From NCBI GenBank assembly GCA_946894095.1, contig OX335655.1:14012001-14076000 (forward strand): a DNA stretch of 64,000 nucleotides, read 5' to 3'. Each line of letters opens with the position of its first letter. Positions within the stretch are counted from its first letter, which is position 1. The notes under the pieces are model-generated. The model saw nothing but the letters and a program-made list of their open reading frames with translations, was not told the origin of the DNA and ran no database searches. This stretch comes from Incurvaria masculella (taxonomy: Eukaryota; Arthropoda; Insecta; Lepidoptera; Incurvariidae). Position numbers and translations under genes: made by a program. Below are positions 46,181-58,400 of this stretch, in pieces.

Positions 46181-46216
46181 CTGTCCAATTGCCTGCACGT
46201 CGTCGAACATACTGAC
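46181..46216 (-). promoter_or_regulatory. Initiator plus DPE core promoter
   Basis: On the minus strand, TCAGT at 46215-46211 matches the arthropod initiator, with A+1 at 46213. GGACAG then falls exactly at +28 to +33, where the downstream promoter element (RGWYV) belongs. No TATA box was seen about 30 bases upstream. The predicted 5' UTR is 42 bases, ending at the ATG at 46171. The motifs and spacing are seen directly; promoter activity is inferred. The match could be chance, because both motifs are short. Confidence 0.45.
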
Positions 46217-47132
46217 AGGTCGGACAGGCGAAACGTCCGTCTCGGCGAATGTCAACAGAACTACCACAATCACAAACACTTTCGAGCGTGACAAACGGTC
46301 GCCGTAACTGTCCGCGCGAATCAAGTTCAAGACGTCTGTTTCCGCACGATTGCCCCGAAACCTAATAAAACAAAATTAAATTGCATTAAAATTAAGACAT
46401 CGAAATTCGCTCGTGAACACCACGAAGTAATTATTAAGGGTTAACGATTTGATGGAGAAAGAGATTATCCTAGGAATTAAGCGTCTCGATTATAAGTGGC
46501 CAATATGACGGAATCGTGATCTTAGGGTCTGGCATTTGACGGTTATGGCGCAAGTATTGTTCATGTTCCGTGAGCTTACCGCAGGATGCCGGCAGCGACG
46601 GCGGTAGGTCAACCAAACGGTTATTGTATTAAATAGATATTAACCGGTCGTGCTAGAAATTTGGAGCAACTTAGGTAATTACGCGGTTTTATAGTCGTGA
46701 AATTACAGGATTGGAGCTGATACACGACGGAGTCAGCTGTTTCGGGGGCTCCGGGAATCTTAGAGTCACCGCAACACGATATTCGTGGCAATCATATGGA
46801 ATAATCCCCCGAGGTCCTTTTACTTACTTATCCTGTACATACCTAGGTTGAATGTCAGAGAATGCCTCATGGCATTAATTCCGCCTTTTTGTGAACCATG
46901 CTTGCAGGCTTGCAAATAAGGATTTTTTTTCATTTCATTTCATTACTTACTCCCGTCTGGATAATTTTTTTTTTTTTTAATAAAAATTAAATAGTAAATA
47001 TATGTACAATAATTCATCGAGTGAACTTGAAAATAACACATGCAATAACACATGATAAAATAAAAAGATTTAAGGGAGAGTTAGATGCTGTACAAATAGA
47101 CTAATAAAACAGAATTAACAAATAATACTAAA
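46217..47132. other. Upstream flank of the minus-strand gene
   Basis: Moderately G+C-rich next to the promoter, then increasingly A+T-rich towards the transposon. No coding sequence seen. Confidence 0.4.
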
Positions 47133-47922
47133 GGGCCATTCCACCCAGAATGACACCTTAGGGGATTTTAATTTTTTTGCAATATTCAATGGTTTTTTGT
47201 CATATATTTAAAGGTACATGTTTTAAATTATCAAAAATAATAAGAGTTGAAACAACCAAACAACATTTTCTTGATTTTTATCAATTTATGTCTGTCCACC
47301 CGGAGGTAATATTTATGGAGGTAGAAATACGAATTTGGAAACACACAGCCTGTCACCTGTCAAACTGACAGCTTTGTTTTTAGATGTTATATGGCAAGTT
47401 GGATAACCAAAGAAGATTTTTGAATTTTTTTTATAACTTTTACGATAAGTTTTTGTTAGTTTTTGCCCAAAACTATTTCCCCTACCCTCATGTCACCCCC
47501 GTCACGAAAAAATAACATTAGTTTAGTTATTTCTCTAAAGGCTACCATTTTTCTCACACAATTTTGGCAAAGTGAGAAGAGATGTTTGTGTTCCAAGGAA
47601 CACCAAGAATTTAAAAGATTTTCTTAAGTTTTGTAGTATTTTTGCTGTGACGGGGGTGACATATTTTCCGTGACGGGGGTGACATATTTTTCTGTGACGG
47701 GGGTGACAATTTGATTAGCTTACATTAAATGTATACATAATACTTTTACGTAAGACTAAATGAATAAAACATCAATGAAGAGATTAAATCTGGTTACTTT
47801 GGGTAGTCAGATTGATTAGAGATGCACGGTGTGTACAGAACTGATAGCAGAGCAGCATAGATTAAGAGATATACTATATGAAACATTTGTATGGCTATTG
47901 AATACCTCAGAATTACAATGAA

Positions 47923-48183
47923 ATGATCTTTTTTCGCAACATCGCATGGTTAAGGAGCGGTAGCTGCAATTGGAGGGATGGTAAAGTGAATGGCGTGGGG
48001 GCTGATGTAAAGTCTAGAAAAGCGATCGTCAACAATGCTCACCATTTATTCACACAAACAGAAGCGATGAACATAAAATCCATATACATTGCCTCAGAAG
48101 ACATATCTAGCAACAAAAATGTTTTAGAAGAAAGGATGAATATTCCTAATAAACCATGTATACCACAAAATCACTTTTTCTAA
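47923..48183 (+). pseudogene. Remnant ORF inside the 2.3-kb transposon, N-terminal piece
   Basis: An 86-codon frame contains DGKVNGVGADVKSRKAIVNN and ends IPNKPCIPQNHFF before TAA. The G-K-x-x-(N/D)-G-x-G-x-x-V-K pattern with a later IPxxxxxxHF block recalls a conserved segment I know from multi-copy insect proteins of unknown function, but I have no search to confirm it. The SINE begins about 30 bases after the stop. It is probably a broken transposon-encoded protein. Confidence 0.4.
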
Positions 48184-48211
48184 GGAGACTGTACCGATAT
48201 CACCATGGAAC

Positions 48212-48597
48212 AGCGCATGGTGTAGGGTTTAGAGGACTTGCTTTTAATAAGAGAGATTTTGGTTCAAATCCTCGCCCCGATCACGCACCACTTTCTTTCT
48301 CTTTCTGAGCTGGATACGTGCATTTCGTTATGAATTCGAGCTGTTCCATGGTTCGCAACCCATGTAAAACTATAGGTTAAGCCCACCCGAACTAGTACCA
48401 CCACATTGGATGAAATTATGTTGGAATCAGCAATTAAAATTGTCCTAGTTTTCTATCCAGTTCAGTGTTGTTGTGTGCTTATAAAAAGGAAGGTCCTGGC
48501 ATGGCACTTAATTCCTTCGGGAATGTGGTGTATTAGGCTAATATCATGACGGTAGTTGTGTTGTATAAGCCATATATGACAGTTCTATAAAAAAAAT
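48212..48597 (+). mobile_element. SINE nested in the 2.3-kb transposon, tRNA-like head
   Basis: A B box, GGTTCAAATCC (48261-48271), sits after a worn A-box region. The linker with GCATTTCGTTATGAATTCG and the shared body follow, with poly-A at the end. The insertion postdates the transposon because it lies between two pieces of its coding region. Confidence 0.7.
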
Positions 48598-48795
48598 GGC
48601 CCAGACAGCAAAGTCAGAGGTCACACCCACCTACTGTCACCAACGAATATGTCAAAGTAAATGAACTTTGTTGAAATCGGATTACCTTTAGGAAAAGGTG
48701 AAGCCTTATTATTTGCCACCGTTCTTTAAGTCAGCATGGGGACCAGTTTAGTGACAATAAAAAACATGAAAAAGAGTGGCAAAACTTGGATTTAG

Positions 48796-48897
48796 CATGA
48801 AGAAGAGGATACATCGGAAGAAGGTATCCATATTATTAAAAGAAAAGTTGATCCTCCGACCATGGAAAAAATTAAGAGCCAATTTTGTTTCGATTAA
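48796..48897 (+). pseudogene. Remnant ORF inside the 2.3-kb transposon, C-terminal piece
   Basis: A 33-codon stretch beginning HEEEDTSEEGIHIIKRKVDP and ending SQFCFD then TAA has coding-like composition. It is in the same strand sense as the 47923 piece, beyond the nested SINE. It is preceded by an in-frame TAG (48793-48795). An AATAAA-type signal lies at 48976. I infer it is the decayed end of the same coding region. Confidence 0.3.
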
Positions 48898-49809
48898 TTA
48901 TGCGATTTACCTAACTAATGATATTTATTTAAGTGTGTGACGTTAACGACATATTATTGAGCAGTTTTGAGTTCAATAAACAAGATTTTATCCATACTAA
49001 TATCGTTTCTTGTGACTGCGTCACCCCCGTCACAAATTGCTGTCACCCCCGTCACACTTTTGAATATTTATATAAAAAAAACTTTTCATTTTCTTTATTC
49101 CTCAACAAGATATGAAGGTCTCCAATTCATTATCTTTGGTTAGCAGTAATTTCCCCATTTTATTTCATATATATTTTTTTGGAAAATTAAGTTTTTTCCC
49201 ATTGACTCTGACCCTAAGGTGTTTTTAAGGTCACCCCCGTCACAGAAACATATTATGAATTATCGAAGAAACCGAAATGTCATCAATGTGTATTGATGTT
49301 AATTTATATTGTTTGATATGTTTTCTTTACTGATTAATAACCATTATGGCAAAAAACATGAATTTATAACTGTAATAAGCCCTTAAACTTTAAAAATAGT
49401 GTTAAAATGTCACCCCCGTCACAATGGAATGGCCCTAAAAGAAAATTTCTTGAAATGCGAAAGCTAATGAAAGTTACATTGTAGTTACATTTTAGAGGAT
49501 TACAAGGAAGAGACGTTGAATTATGCTTATTGCATCTCAGGATAATAGGATACAGCCTGAGCGAGCCAAGTTTCGAGGACAGAGACAACAGAGTTCCAGT
49601 CTAATGGATTCCCGGGGGAATTTGCAACGCTCTTGGAGCTGCAATCAAACTTGGAGACATTGGCACAGTCGTCCCAGTGGTAGCACGACTCCGATGCGAA
49701 ACGTTTCTAAACGACCACGAAGTAGCAAAAGAAGAAATGGATGTCTTTACGTAATGGATTAGCAGTTTCATCACTGACTCCGAATTATTAAAGGGACAAT
49801 ATCAAACGA

Positions 49810-50065
49810 ATTAATGTATTCTACGTAACTGGTCACGTCAGCCAAAGACACGACGATCGTTGGAGTAACTGTGTCCTACAATGGCGACCGTGGCCAGGAA
49901 AACGGTGTGTGGTAAGACCACTCGCCAGGTGGGACGACGACATGTAGCGCGTCGGCGGAAAGAAGTGGTTCCGTACCGCTGAGGGCCGGGAAGACTGGAG
50001 GAAAATTGGAGAGGCGTAAGTCCAGCATTGGACGCAAACACGCTGACTGACTGACTGACTGACTT
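49810..50065 (+). pseudogene. LINE 3'-terminal fragment with nonsense mutations and (TGAC)n tail
   Basis: The frame reads GHVSQRHDDRWSN, then WRPWPGKR and RWDDDM, and aligns with the 8489-8623 fragment through EGREDWRKIGEA. It carries in-frame TAG at 49945-49947 and TAA at 50017-50019 before the family's normal TGA at 50044-50046. A short (TGAC)n run follows, as LINE tails of this type often have. It is a decayed, 5'-truncated insertion just beyond the 2.3-kb transposon. Confidence 0.7.
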
Positions 50066-53000
50066 TGAAAAAGTGAAGGGGAATGAAAAGCCCAAACCAC
50101 CAGCTGGAATTAGGCGTCAACATTCGATACATTCAACATTGGATTGAACTTCGAGGATCAGCGAGTTAAGAGGGTATATTTTTCGTGTCGGTACATAGAA
50201 AAAGGGAAATCTATTTCCTACTCTATTTCTAAAGATATTTGATTTGAATTATGTCAACAACATAATCTAACCGGCACGTAGTCGTCTTTTGTTTTTTTAA
50301 ATTTTATCGAAGTTTTTTATTTACTGGAATATTAAACATTTGATGAAACATATCATATTTATGACATACATAATATAATTATTACATGGGGACTAAGGTA
50401 TTTTGCCATACTTAGCGGTGTGTGGACTGATGTTTGCAATGCATCACTTCATAGCTTCATATAGTATCTCAACAAGACTATAAAGTAAAACGTATTGTTA
50501 TCATTACTTGGAAAATGATCAATGAGCGAGCTCCCCGATAAATCACGCCTTCAGTTATTTATCGCTCAGATTCAATACTAAGGTATATATGTATAATCTG
50601 GGAACTCAAATACCTACTAACGATAGTTTAGTTAAACGAACAAAAATGCATGCTTAAAATAATAAAACAAAAATGGTTTTTATGTAGTAACGATTAACCG
50701 CTGAAATTAACCTTGCAAATAAATGTATGAAAGATTAACTTGAATAAGTATTTTAGGCCTAGTATCTCCATGAATGTTGGTGAAAAGAGACAAGTTGACG
50801 AAGAAAATATTCATTATTGGACGTAAAAACGAGTCCGCTTACACATTTATAATTGCTAACTTTTATCGGCAATTTGTAAGAATTACGCGGTCTATTAAAG
50901 ATTATTATTACAACACCGGTGGTGTTCCAACATTAATTAATTTAACACCACAGAAAACTACCATTTTGACCAATAACTTTGTTAGTTTAAAACACCAATA
51001 ATTGTAATGTGATGGTAAAAAAGGATTATTTAGTTTTTTTCCATTCGGACTCGCACACGAAGGGTCCCGTTTTTAGTATGGGGCCACCCCTTTTATTATT
51101 TTTTAATTTTACCTATTGTTGTTATAGTGGAAAAATAAATACACACTCTGTGAAATTTTCAGCTGCCTGCCTATTACGGTTCATGAGATACAGCCAGACG
51201 GACGGACGTACGGACTGACGGACGGAAGGACAGCGGAGGCGTAGTAATAGGGTTCCGTTGGTACCCTTTGGGTACGGACCCCTAAAAAGGAGAAAACATT
51301 TTCTAGACTAGGCAACAAATTGAGTAAGTACCTATATGTGTGCGTCATTAATCCATGGCAAAGAGCAGACCCGTTAATTTGATTCGTCATAGCCAACAGC
51401 TGGTTTCAGGTGATGCTTCAATGATTCCATAATGTTAGCATTCGATACACGCCCGCTGCATAAATCAAATCTCTCATACCTAAAGACGGACAGACAATCT
51501 TCCATCGATCCGTTTTGGAAGGCACCCGGAGCGTCGTCGTCGGCGGCGGCAAACCGTCGCGTGATTCGCCATATTTGCCGACTGTCAGTTCCCTATCGAC
51601 GCCATTACGAATACAATAAACAATATTAATTACCGCCACTCACGAACGTTCATTGCGACCGCATATTACGCCCCGCCCGATCGCCCGGGGGATCTGGTTG
51701 TGCCTGAATTCCAAGTTCATAACAATAATGAACATTGACAACTGGGTGATTAAGTGAGGAGGATTTGCAGTCCGCCTCATTCGCCATTTCAGGGCGAGCC
51801 GTTTCAGGTCAGCATCGTGATTGGATTGACGCGGTGCGGTGTTGGCACAGTGCCCGGGACAACATGTGCGCGCAGCCCGCGTGCGAACCGGAATGAGAGT
51901 TAGGTTTTATTGGCGTATCATGCGTATTTTAAGATAGGATTTCCGGCCGACGATCCAAATAGCAAATGTATGACTTTGACCATGCCGTGAGTAGGCATTA
52001 TTTCAAATAGGCTAAAACGTCTTGGTTCGATAACCTTGGTAGTAAACGGCACCATAACTACGCACCGCCCAATCTCGACGAAAAATCATCAAGACCAGTG
52101 GGCAGAAATATACGGAGGCAGATTACGAAACTTCCTCCCATAACCGATGAGAGGCAGGCGAAAGCAGCGAATGGAGCGCCAACGCCGAACGGAGATGGTG
52201 ATGACATCTAGATTGATCATGCGCATACGCATACGAAATTACACTCCGAGTGCTCCGAGCTGTGGACCCTTCTCACTGGACCCGGCCTCGCCTTATACGA
52301 AGGTGAAATAACTCGCCTTTTCGAAACCGCAACGGGACATGTGAACCTTTAGGTAATTTGGGGGTTACATCATGGCGGATGGGCCATTGAGTTCGTGAAG
52401 TCAATAAAAGCCGATTTCATTGCACATCTAACAGTAACGTTCTATAAGACAAGCACATCTAAAATTTTACCAGGCAATTATAAAACTTAAACCATGCCCG
52501 TGATGAGTTGAGGCATAGATAATTTTCAAAACGAATTTCGCAAAACTGCCAATCAAGTTGATTACGCTTTCTAAACTCACGGCAGTTCTGATTTACGACG
52601 GCAACCATGAAATTGTCATTGCCACCGGTTTTCGCAATCACCGCCCACATTCGGTTTCCGCGTATCACCTCGCTAACTGTCGCGCGTTAGTGCCTCGACT
52701 TAGCGACCGAGTGTCGAAATTTCATGGAAGCGCTGCTTCCGAGCTGTTTGCGAGATACATTAGCGCCGCAAAGATATCCGTTGACCTTCCCGAACTGGCG
52801 TAGAATACCAGTTCCTTGGCCCACTGCTAAGTGGTAATTTATATCACATAAATCAAAGTCGAGACTGATAGGCGGTGCGCGGGAAATGCTTTCTCGTTGT
52901 CGCCAAACGATATAAATTTTCAAGATTACCAGACCATATCACTTGTACAACTTCGCGGATGACATTTGGAATCAAGTGAAGAGCAATTATTTATGCAGCC

Positions 53001-55115
53001 ACCATCGAATGACCGCTGGCATGCGACGCGAATCGATATCGACGAATCAACTGATTGATTGATGAAATCCTGCGTCGACTAAATTGCGTGTGTTCGCGTT
53101 TTTATTGGCCCTCTGTTGTATGAGTCTGTCAACTGGATAGTCTCGTCAAGAAATTCAGCTTGATGAGACAGCCTACGCGCTGCAGTGAGTGCGACGATGA
53201 TTGATGGGAGTTGATACGTCTCAGCATCACCTAGTTAGGTCGCGAGTGGCTTCTTGGAACTGCCTCGAGTAGCGGGACTCACACTACTTACCTAGCTGAT
53301 TGAAGGCATTATAAGCCTCGTTTTTTGTTACGCTTGATCTTGTTATGTTCTTAACATTAGCGTAACCGTGAATGGGTGATAATTATGTTAACATTTATAT
53401 GTTCTTCTTAAACATGTAGCTAGGTGAACAGTTTTCTAGACTTATATGGACCTTTATGCACACCTATTGTAGGCCCGAAGAGTAAATAATTCTCAGTTTC
53501 GAAGCATTAGTAATTCAATAACTATTTTGCTATGCGTCGGTGAGGAATAGTTCTGTATCGAGAAAATTGTTATTGTTTTATATCGTGTGTCCTCCGAAAT
53601 AAAGAAATAAAAAAAATACAATAAAAACAAGCCATGTTAAAAAGCCTTCACCTCCTTGGCCGCCCGGGCACGAAACTTCTACTCAATTCTGCTTTGTAAA
53701 TCTGCTTCGTCGTTTTTTCGCCACTCATTTGCTCATTCCCAAAACCAGCTCAATATACCTTACTTAATCCTCGTCACTATGTCTTCTCTCAATTGACAGT
53801 GCATTTGCAGCTATTGCGTAACTTGTCCGGTAAACTTAAACCGCAAACTTTCCTCGAAGAACGCATTCTTATTTCAAGTGAATGAAAATACTTTACATTT
53901 TATCAAGATAAATCCATACTCTCCATTCTTGTTTACACAATAAGATCTCCGTAACTTTGTGCACTATTTCGTAGATGACATAAAACAATCAGCTGAAGTC
54001 AAGTATAGGTCACCGCTGACATCATTCCTCCGATACGCTCCACGGCTCGACCGCCTCCTCTTCACGCGCCGCTTCGCGCCGCACCACGTGCAGCGACGGC
54101 ATTCGTCATTATTATAATAAAGCCTATTATGCAGAATGATGCACAGGACGAAACCGATACCTAGCGGCGTGACCGGATTACCGAGCGAGATCTCCGCAAG
54201 AACAACTTCCATTGACGATTCCACTCACAATCCATTGAGCAATCAAATGAACGTCCTCTGAAATTATGCAAAAACGCATACGCTCAATGTTCCGAGAGGC
54301 AGAAATTTAACGAACTAGCAAAGTCTAGAAGACTTGAAACACCAGAGAGTACGAATTTGTTGGGATCAGGTACGCCGAAGGATACGCCACTGGAAAAAAA
54401 AAATAGCAATAGTTCTATTTCTGGCTCCTCCACAATATTCGGTCTCAGGGGACCCAGCGGTTGACTTATTTCGACCTCGTTACGACTAATGATAATCACA
54501 TTTTTGAGTGATCTAGCTACTTTTGCCAGAAAACCTAACACAGTCGAAACATCCGATCCGAAAGCATTCGTGTTCAATAAAGTTACTTTATCAAACACGC
54601 AAGAAAGCGGTGCAGTTAATGGTGTATAGATCTAAATCTTTTCGGCGGCCCAAACAGCTAATCCACTTCAGCCTATTTCTAAAACGTACATATTGGAACG
54701 GTATGAGAAAGAATAAGTAAATATAACCTCTAAAGAAATCCACCAAGAAGCCAAATTAATTAATTCGGGAAAGGTGTGTACTCTGGTATAAAGAAGCAAT
54801 ACGAGTAACCGGTAAGCAAGCGCATCCGCGAACTGGTAGGGGGACCCGCGCAACTTGTTGCCAAGGCACGTCCGAAAAGCAAAAAAAGTTCCGCAGCGAA
54901 CGTTGGCGCGGACCCAAATCACCGGTTAATTACCTGTGCCTGTTTCCCGCCTCTTCGCTCGCAACGTCCTCGAGGGTAAGGATCCAGGTCGTCAGTGGAC
55001 TTTATGTGTGGTTATAACATCGAAGAGGATATACAGGTTACGTTTCTTAAATCACACAGTTTTTTCTATAATGGTTTATTATTTTTTTCCCTAAAGCATT
55101 GAAATGTTTGTTTTG
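50066..55115. other. No host gene seen
   Basis: Apart from the CCGGCC-type repeat at 51042-51289, unassigned. G+C-rich patches at 51650-51900 and 54020-54110 (the latter with CACGTG) might be regulatory, but nothing ties them to a gene. Confidence 0.4.
51042..51289 (+). repeat. CCGGCC...ACGG repeat, 5'-truncated
   Basis: Picks up at CGGACTCGCACACGAAGGGT and ends GGGTACGGACCCCTAAAAAG. The first about 20 bases of the family are missing, and the ACGG core carries point changes. Confidence 0.7.
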
Positions 55116-55403
55116 TTAGGGTTCCGTAACCAAAGGATGTCAAACGGAACCATATTACTAAGCCTCCGCTGTCCGCCCGTCCGTCCGTCGTCGGTCACAG
55201 GGCTGTATCTCATGAATCATAATAGGTAGACACCTGAGATTTTTAACAGAGTATGTATTTCTGTTGCCACTATAACGAAATTAGTAAACAAATAAACATT
55301 AAGGAGGGCCACCATACCATAAAGGTTATTCTTTTGGGTTAAAACTTGAATAATTGTACGGAACCCTTCGTGTGCGAGTCCGACTCGCACTTGGCCGGTT
55401 TTA
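55116..55403 (-). repeat. CCGGCC...ACGG repeat, reverse
   Basis: Reads TTAGGGTTCCGTAACCAAAG to GAGTCCGACTCGCACTTGGC then CGG. Full length, with a short (CCGT)n core at about 55176-55190. Confidence 0.75.
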
Positions 55404-58400
55404 TTCTGCTAGCACATGATGTGCGTAGTGCTTGTTGGATTTGTCATAAGCCATTGTTATTATACATGTTTTTCTTGTTTTCTTAAAGTGATTCAATGCT
55501 GTCTGTAAGCCAATAAATAAATAAAATTTAATTTATGCATTTACTTGATTCAAGTCTACTCAAAACAAAATCTGTTTCTAAATTACACGAGGGCATTATC
55601 GTTGAATGTGTACACATTTAGTTGTAGACAATTTAACGGATCAGTATTAGTATTTCGTGTGAAGACGCTGCCGGGCACGGACAAGTAATTAGGGTCTGCG
55701 CTGCTGGAGTTTTAATTAAAGTAACTATAAATTAACTACGTGGTCTGACATAATCATAAACACGGACATCTGGCCTAGTTCCGGCTGTGGAGATCTAAAT
55801 ACACGAAACGTTCGGACGAGCACTCCAAGGTTGGGACGATCATGCCAAGAAAAATCCCACCGGACATTAGTCAAATTAATCTGTAGCGTCAAAAAAAGCA
55901 AACTGAGAACATACATATTTCTGTGGGAAAGTTTAAAATGGTTTTAAAAAATGCCTCACATCCGCTGCAGGAGATGTGCATACGTCACATGATGAGGTAT
56001 TTTAAATGTATGCACATGTGACTGAATGACAGCCCACAGGAAACGGTAATAGGGTTTCCGACTGAACCAAAGATAGTAGGAGGGAAGATGGAGGGGAGTA
56101 AGAACCATCACGTGGTCCATATGTTAATTCGAGAATAGTCAAAGATGGTTTTGCATGTAAAGATGTTAAATTAGTGTAAGCTCAAGCTATTTTGTCAAAC
56201 ACGACTCGGTGATTAACAATGAAAACGGATACAAACACACTTCGAAAACAAAACAATATTAGTTTCAGATTATGTAAAGCGTTTTAATCGAAATACGTAG
56301 ATATCCCGAAAAGCTAAATATGTATGCAGTAGGTAAATAACTATACAATCAACTTTTCAATTCCAACGAATAGAGTTTTTGATATCTTAAATTAGTATAT
56401 TTTTTAGGATTTCCGTTCTAACAGCAGGCCTTTTCGAGCGATTAGCCCGAGATACAAAAAAGTTCAGCTGCGGGCAGGTGGCGGCGGAGGGCGGAAACTC
56501 CGATAGCAAGAAACTTCAAAACGTGGGGGGCTGCTGTGAAATGGGGCGCAACTGATTTGATTATCACAGTCGACCCCTTTCCCTGCTTTCGCACCACGCT
56601 AGAGGGCCTCGTTTGAAATCATTTATAGCTAGGCTACAATGCAGGTGAATGGTTTTAAAACTGAGCTCTAGCATTGGCACCACAATCGCTAGTTTGCATA
56701 CAATTATGTTTTACCTATTGTTTTAAACTTTATCTTTCAGTGCTTTGTTATCCTTAACGAGAATAATAAACGCAAGTTCTCACGCATCGAAAACATCTAC
56801 CCGCTCTTAGCACAAGGCAGCAATCCTTAAAATGCTTTAACACTGGAGAAATTAAAGAAACGCTCCCGCGGCACCTCTCAACTAAGTGCTTAGTATGGGC
56901 GAGAAAGTAGGATCTCACAGTTGTCAATATTAACACGCCTTAGCGCACCGCCATGCGCCATGCCCAGTTTCCGCTTATGGAGTCTTGGCCTGAGAATGTT
57001 TGCCTTGCGATCATAATCTTGAGAAAAATTCTAGAGCCGAGAGCGGGCTTCACACAGAAATGTTTCCGGAGATCCGGACCGCTTGCGAAGGATTTTGTTG
57101 AAGGTTTTAAGAAACATTTGGTATTGGTGGCAATCTAAGTTTTTCTGTTATCGTGCCCTTTTAGTATAGTAACAGAAAACCGATCGTTAATTTGACCATA
57201 GGGTGATGGACAGATTACGAGATGTTCTTAAAAGTATCTTTTCAAATAGCAATTTCTTGGTACTCGAAGCAGGATGCAAGATTAAAACCGTTATATTGAA
57301 AGTGAACATTGTCGGCTTTGCGCAGCCAAGCTTGTTGCTCCAAATCAAACGCTATTGCGACACATTCGATGTCGTTCTTTTAATGTATTCACTGACTAGC
57401 CATGGAGCTACTTCAAGTTGTTGTAACCGTAATCGTATGTGTGTTTGCGCTTTTGACGAATCGCCTACGTTTGTACTTCACATACTCAATGTTCGAAGTT
57501 TACACATCGGCATTCTCGGAAGCTTCTCCAACGTGTTTGAGCAACATATTTTACAAATGTATCCGCAGTCGTTCCATCGAGTGGAGTTATTTATGCGAAC
57601 TCGCTCAAGATTAATTTATATTTATATTTCCTAGCGTTTACCAATTTTATGACTGTTGGTATTCGTCGATGCAAGAAACTGAAAGAGATAGCTCGTTCTA
57701 ATGCAAGGCAAGCAATTTCTGAATCTGTCCCACCCAGATAATTTCTTGTATACGACACACAATAAAAAGTAGCGGACTTCGAGGCACAAATTAATTATTT
57801 GTAATTGTTTAATATAGCCATAGTTGTTGCAACGAAATCATTTTCAGGATTCCAGCTTTTAATTATATGAATTCAGTAAAAAATATTATCAATTAGTGCC
57901 TACTACTTGTTGCACTACTGTTCTATAATTACCTAAAGTCCAATGTGGGTTAAAGTTATTATTATTAAATGTATTTATTTCCCTTAAATTTATCAACGAT
58001 TTTCCATGTGTACCATTGTCGAGTGCACTACTAATTTCGAGATTATAGAAAGAAAAAAACTGTCAAAGAAATCATGAAAAGGTTAGTAGGTACGTTTAAA
58101 AAAAGAACTTTGACCAATTTTTTTTCTTGAATTTTCCAACAAATAATTTATACTGTACGTTTATATTTTATTGGAAAAAAAGGTTAAGGTTAATTTTTTA
58201 AGATTACCTCGAAATTAGTTCAATCATAAAGGGCTCAACTCCCTTGCGGACTGCCTTTCAAAGAAAAAAAATATCGGACTATAACCTACATCGGGCTTTA
58301 ACCGTAACGGCAACAAGAAACTTTGTACGGGTCGGACAGGTTCGGGTTGTTGGAGTATAGAAGATTTATTTAAAGAAGTTCAAAAGGGATTGTATTATGC

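Larger units (their letters stand above)
47133..49435. mobile_element. 2.3-kb DNA transposon with GTGACGGGGGTGAC repeats
   Basis: The ends are perfect 11-bp inverted repeats, GGGCCATTCCA at 47133-47143 and TGGAATGGCCC at 49425-49435, flanked on both sides by TAAA (47129-47132 and 49436-49439), a likely 4-bp target duplication. A second inverted pair lies inside: ACACCTTAGGG at 47153-47163 and CCCTAAGGTGT at 49212-49222. The 14-mer GTGACGGGGGTGAC occurs eight times. On the left arm it is at 47492 (reverse), 47647, 47670 and 47694; on the right arm at 49020, 49042, 49230 and 49409 (all reverse). The middle holds remnants of a coding region and a nested SINE (48212-48597). The structure fits a cut-and-paste element whose repeats may bind its transposase. 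I cannot assign a superfamily. Confidence 0.72.

Noticed and set aside
45600..46181. 193-codon second minus-strand frame over the host exon
   Set aside because: It starts at GTG, is dominated by Arg and Ala, and overlaps the better frame out of register.
45605..46291. 228-codon plus-strand frame over the host exon
   Set aside because: Almost entirely Ala and Arg, as expected when G+C-rich coding DNA is read on the wrong strand; the minus-strand frame has balanced composition and start and splice signals.
57203..57634. 143-codon plus-strand frame
   Set aside because: No recognised domain, no evidence of splicing, and another frame overlaps it; not enough to call a gene.
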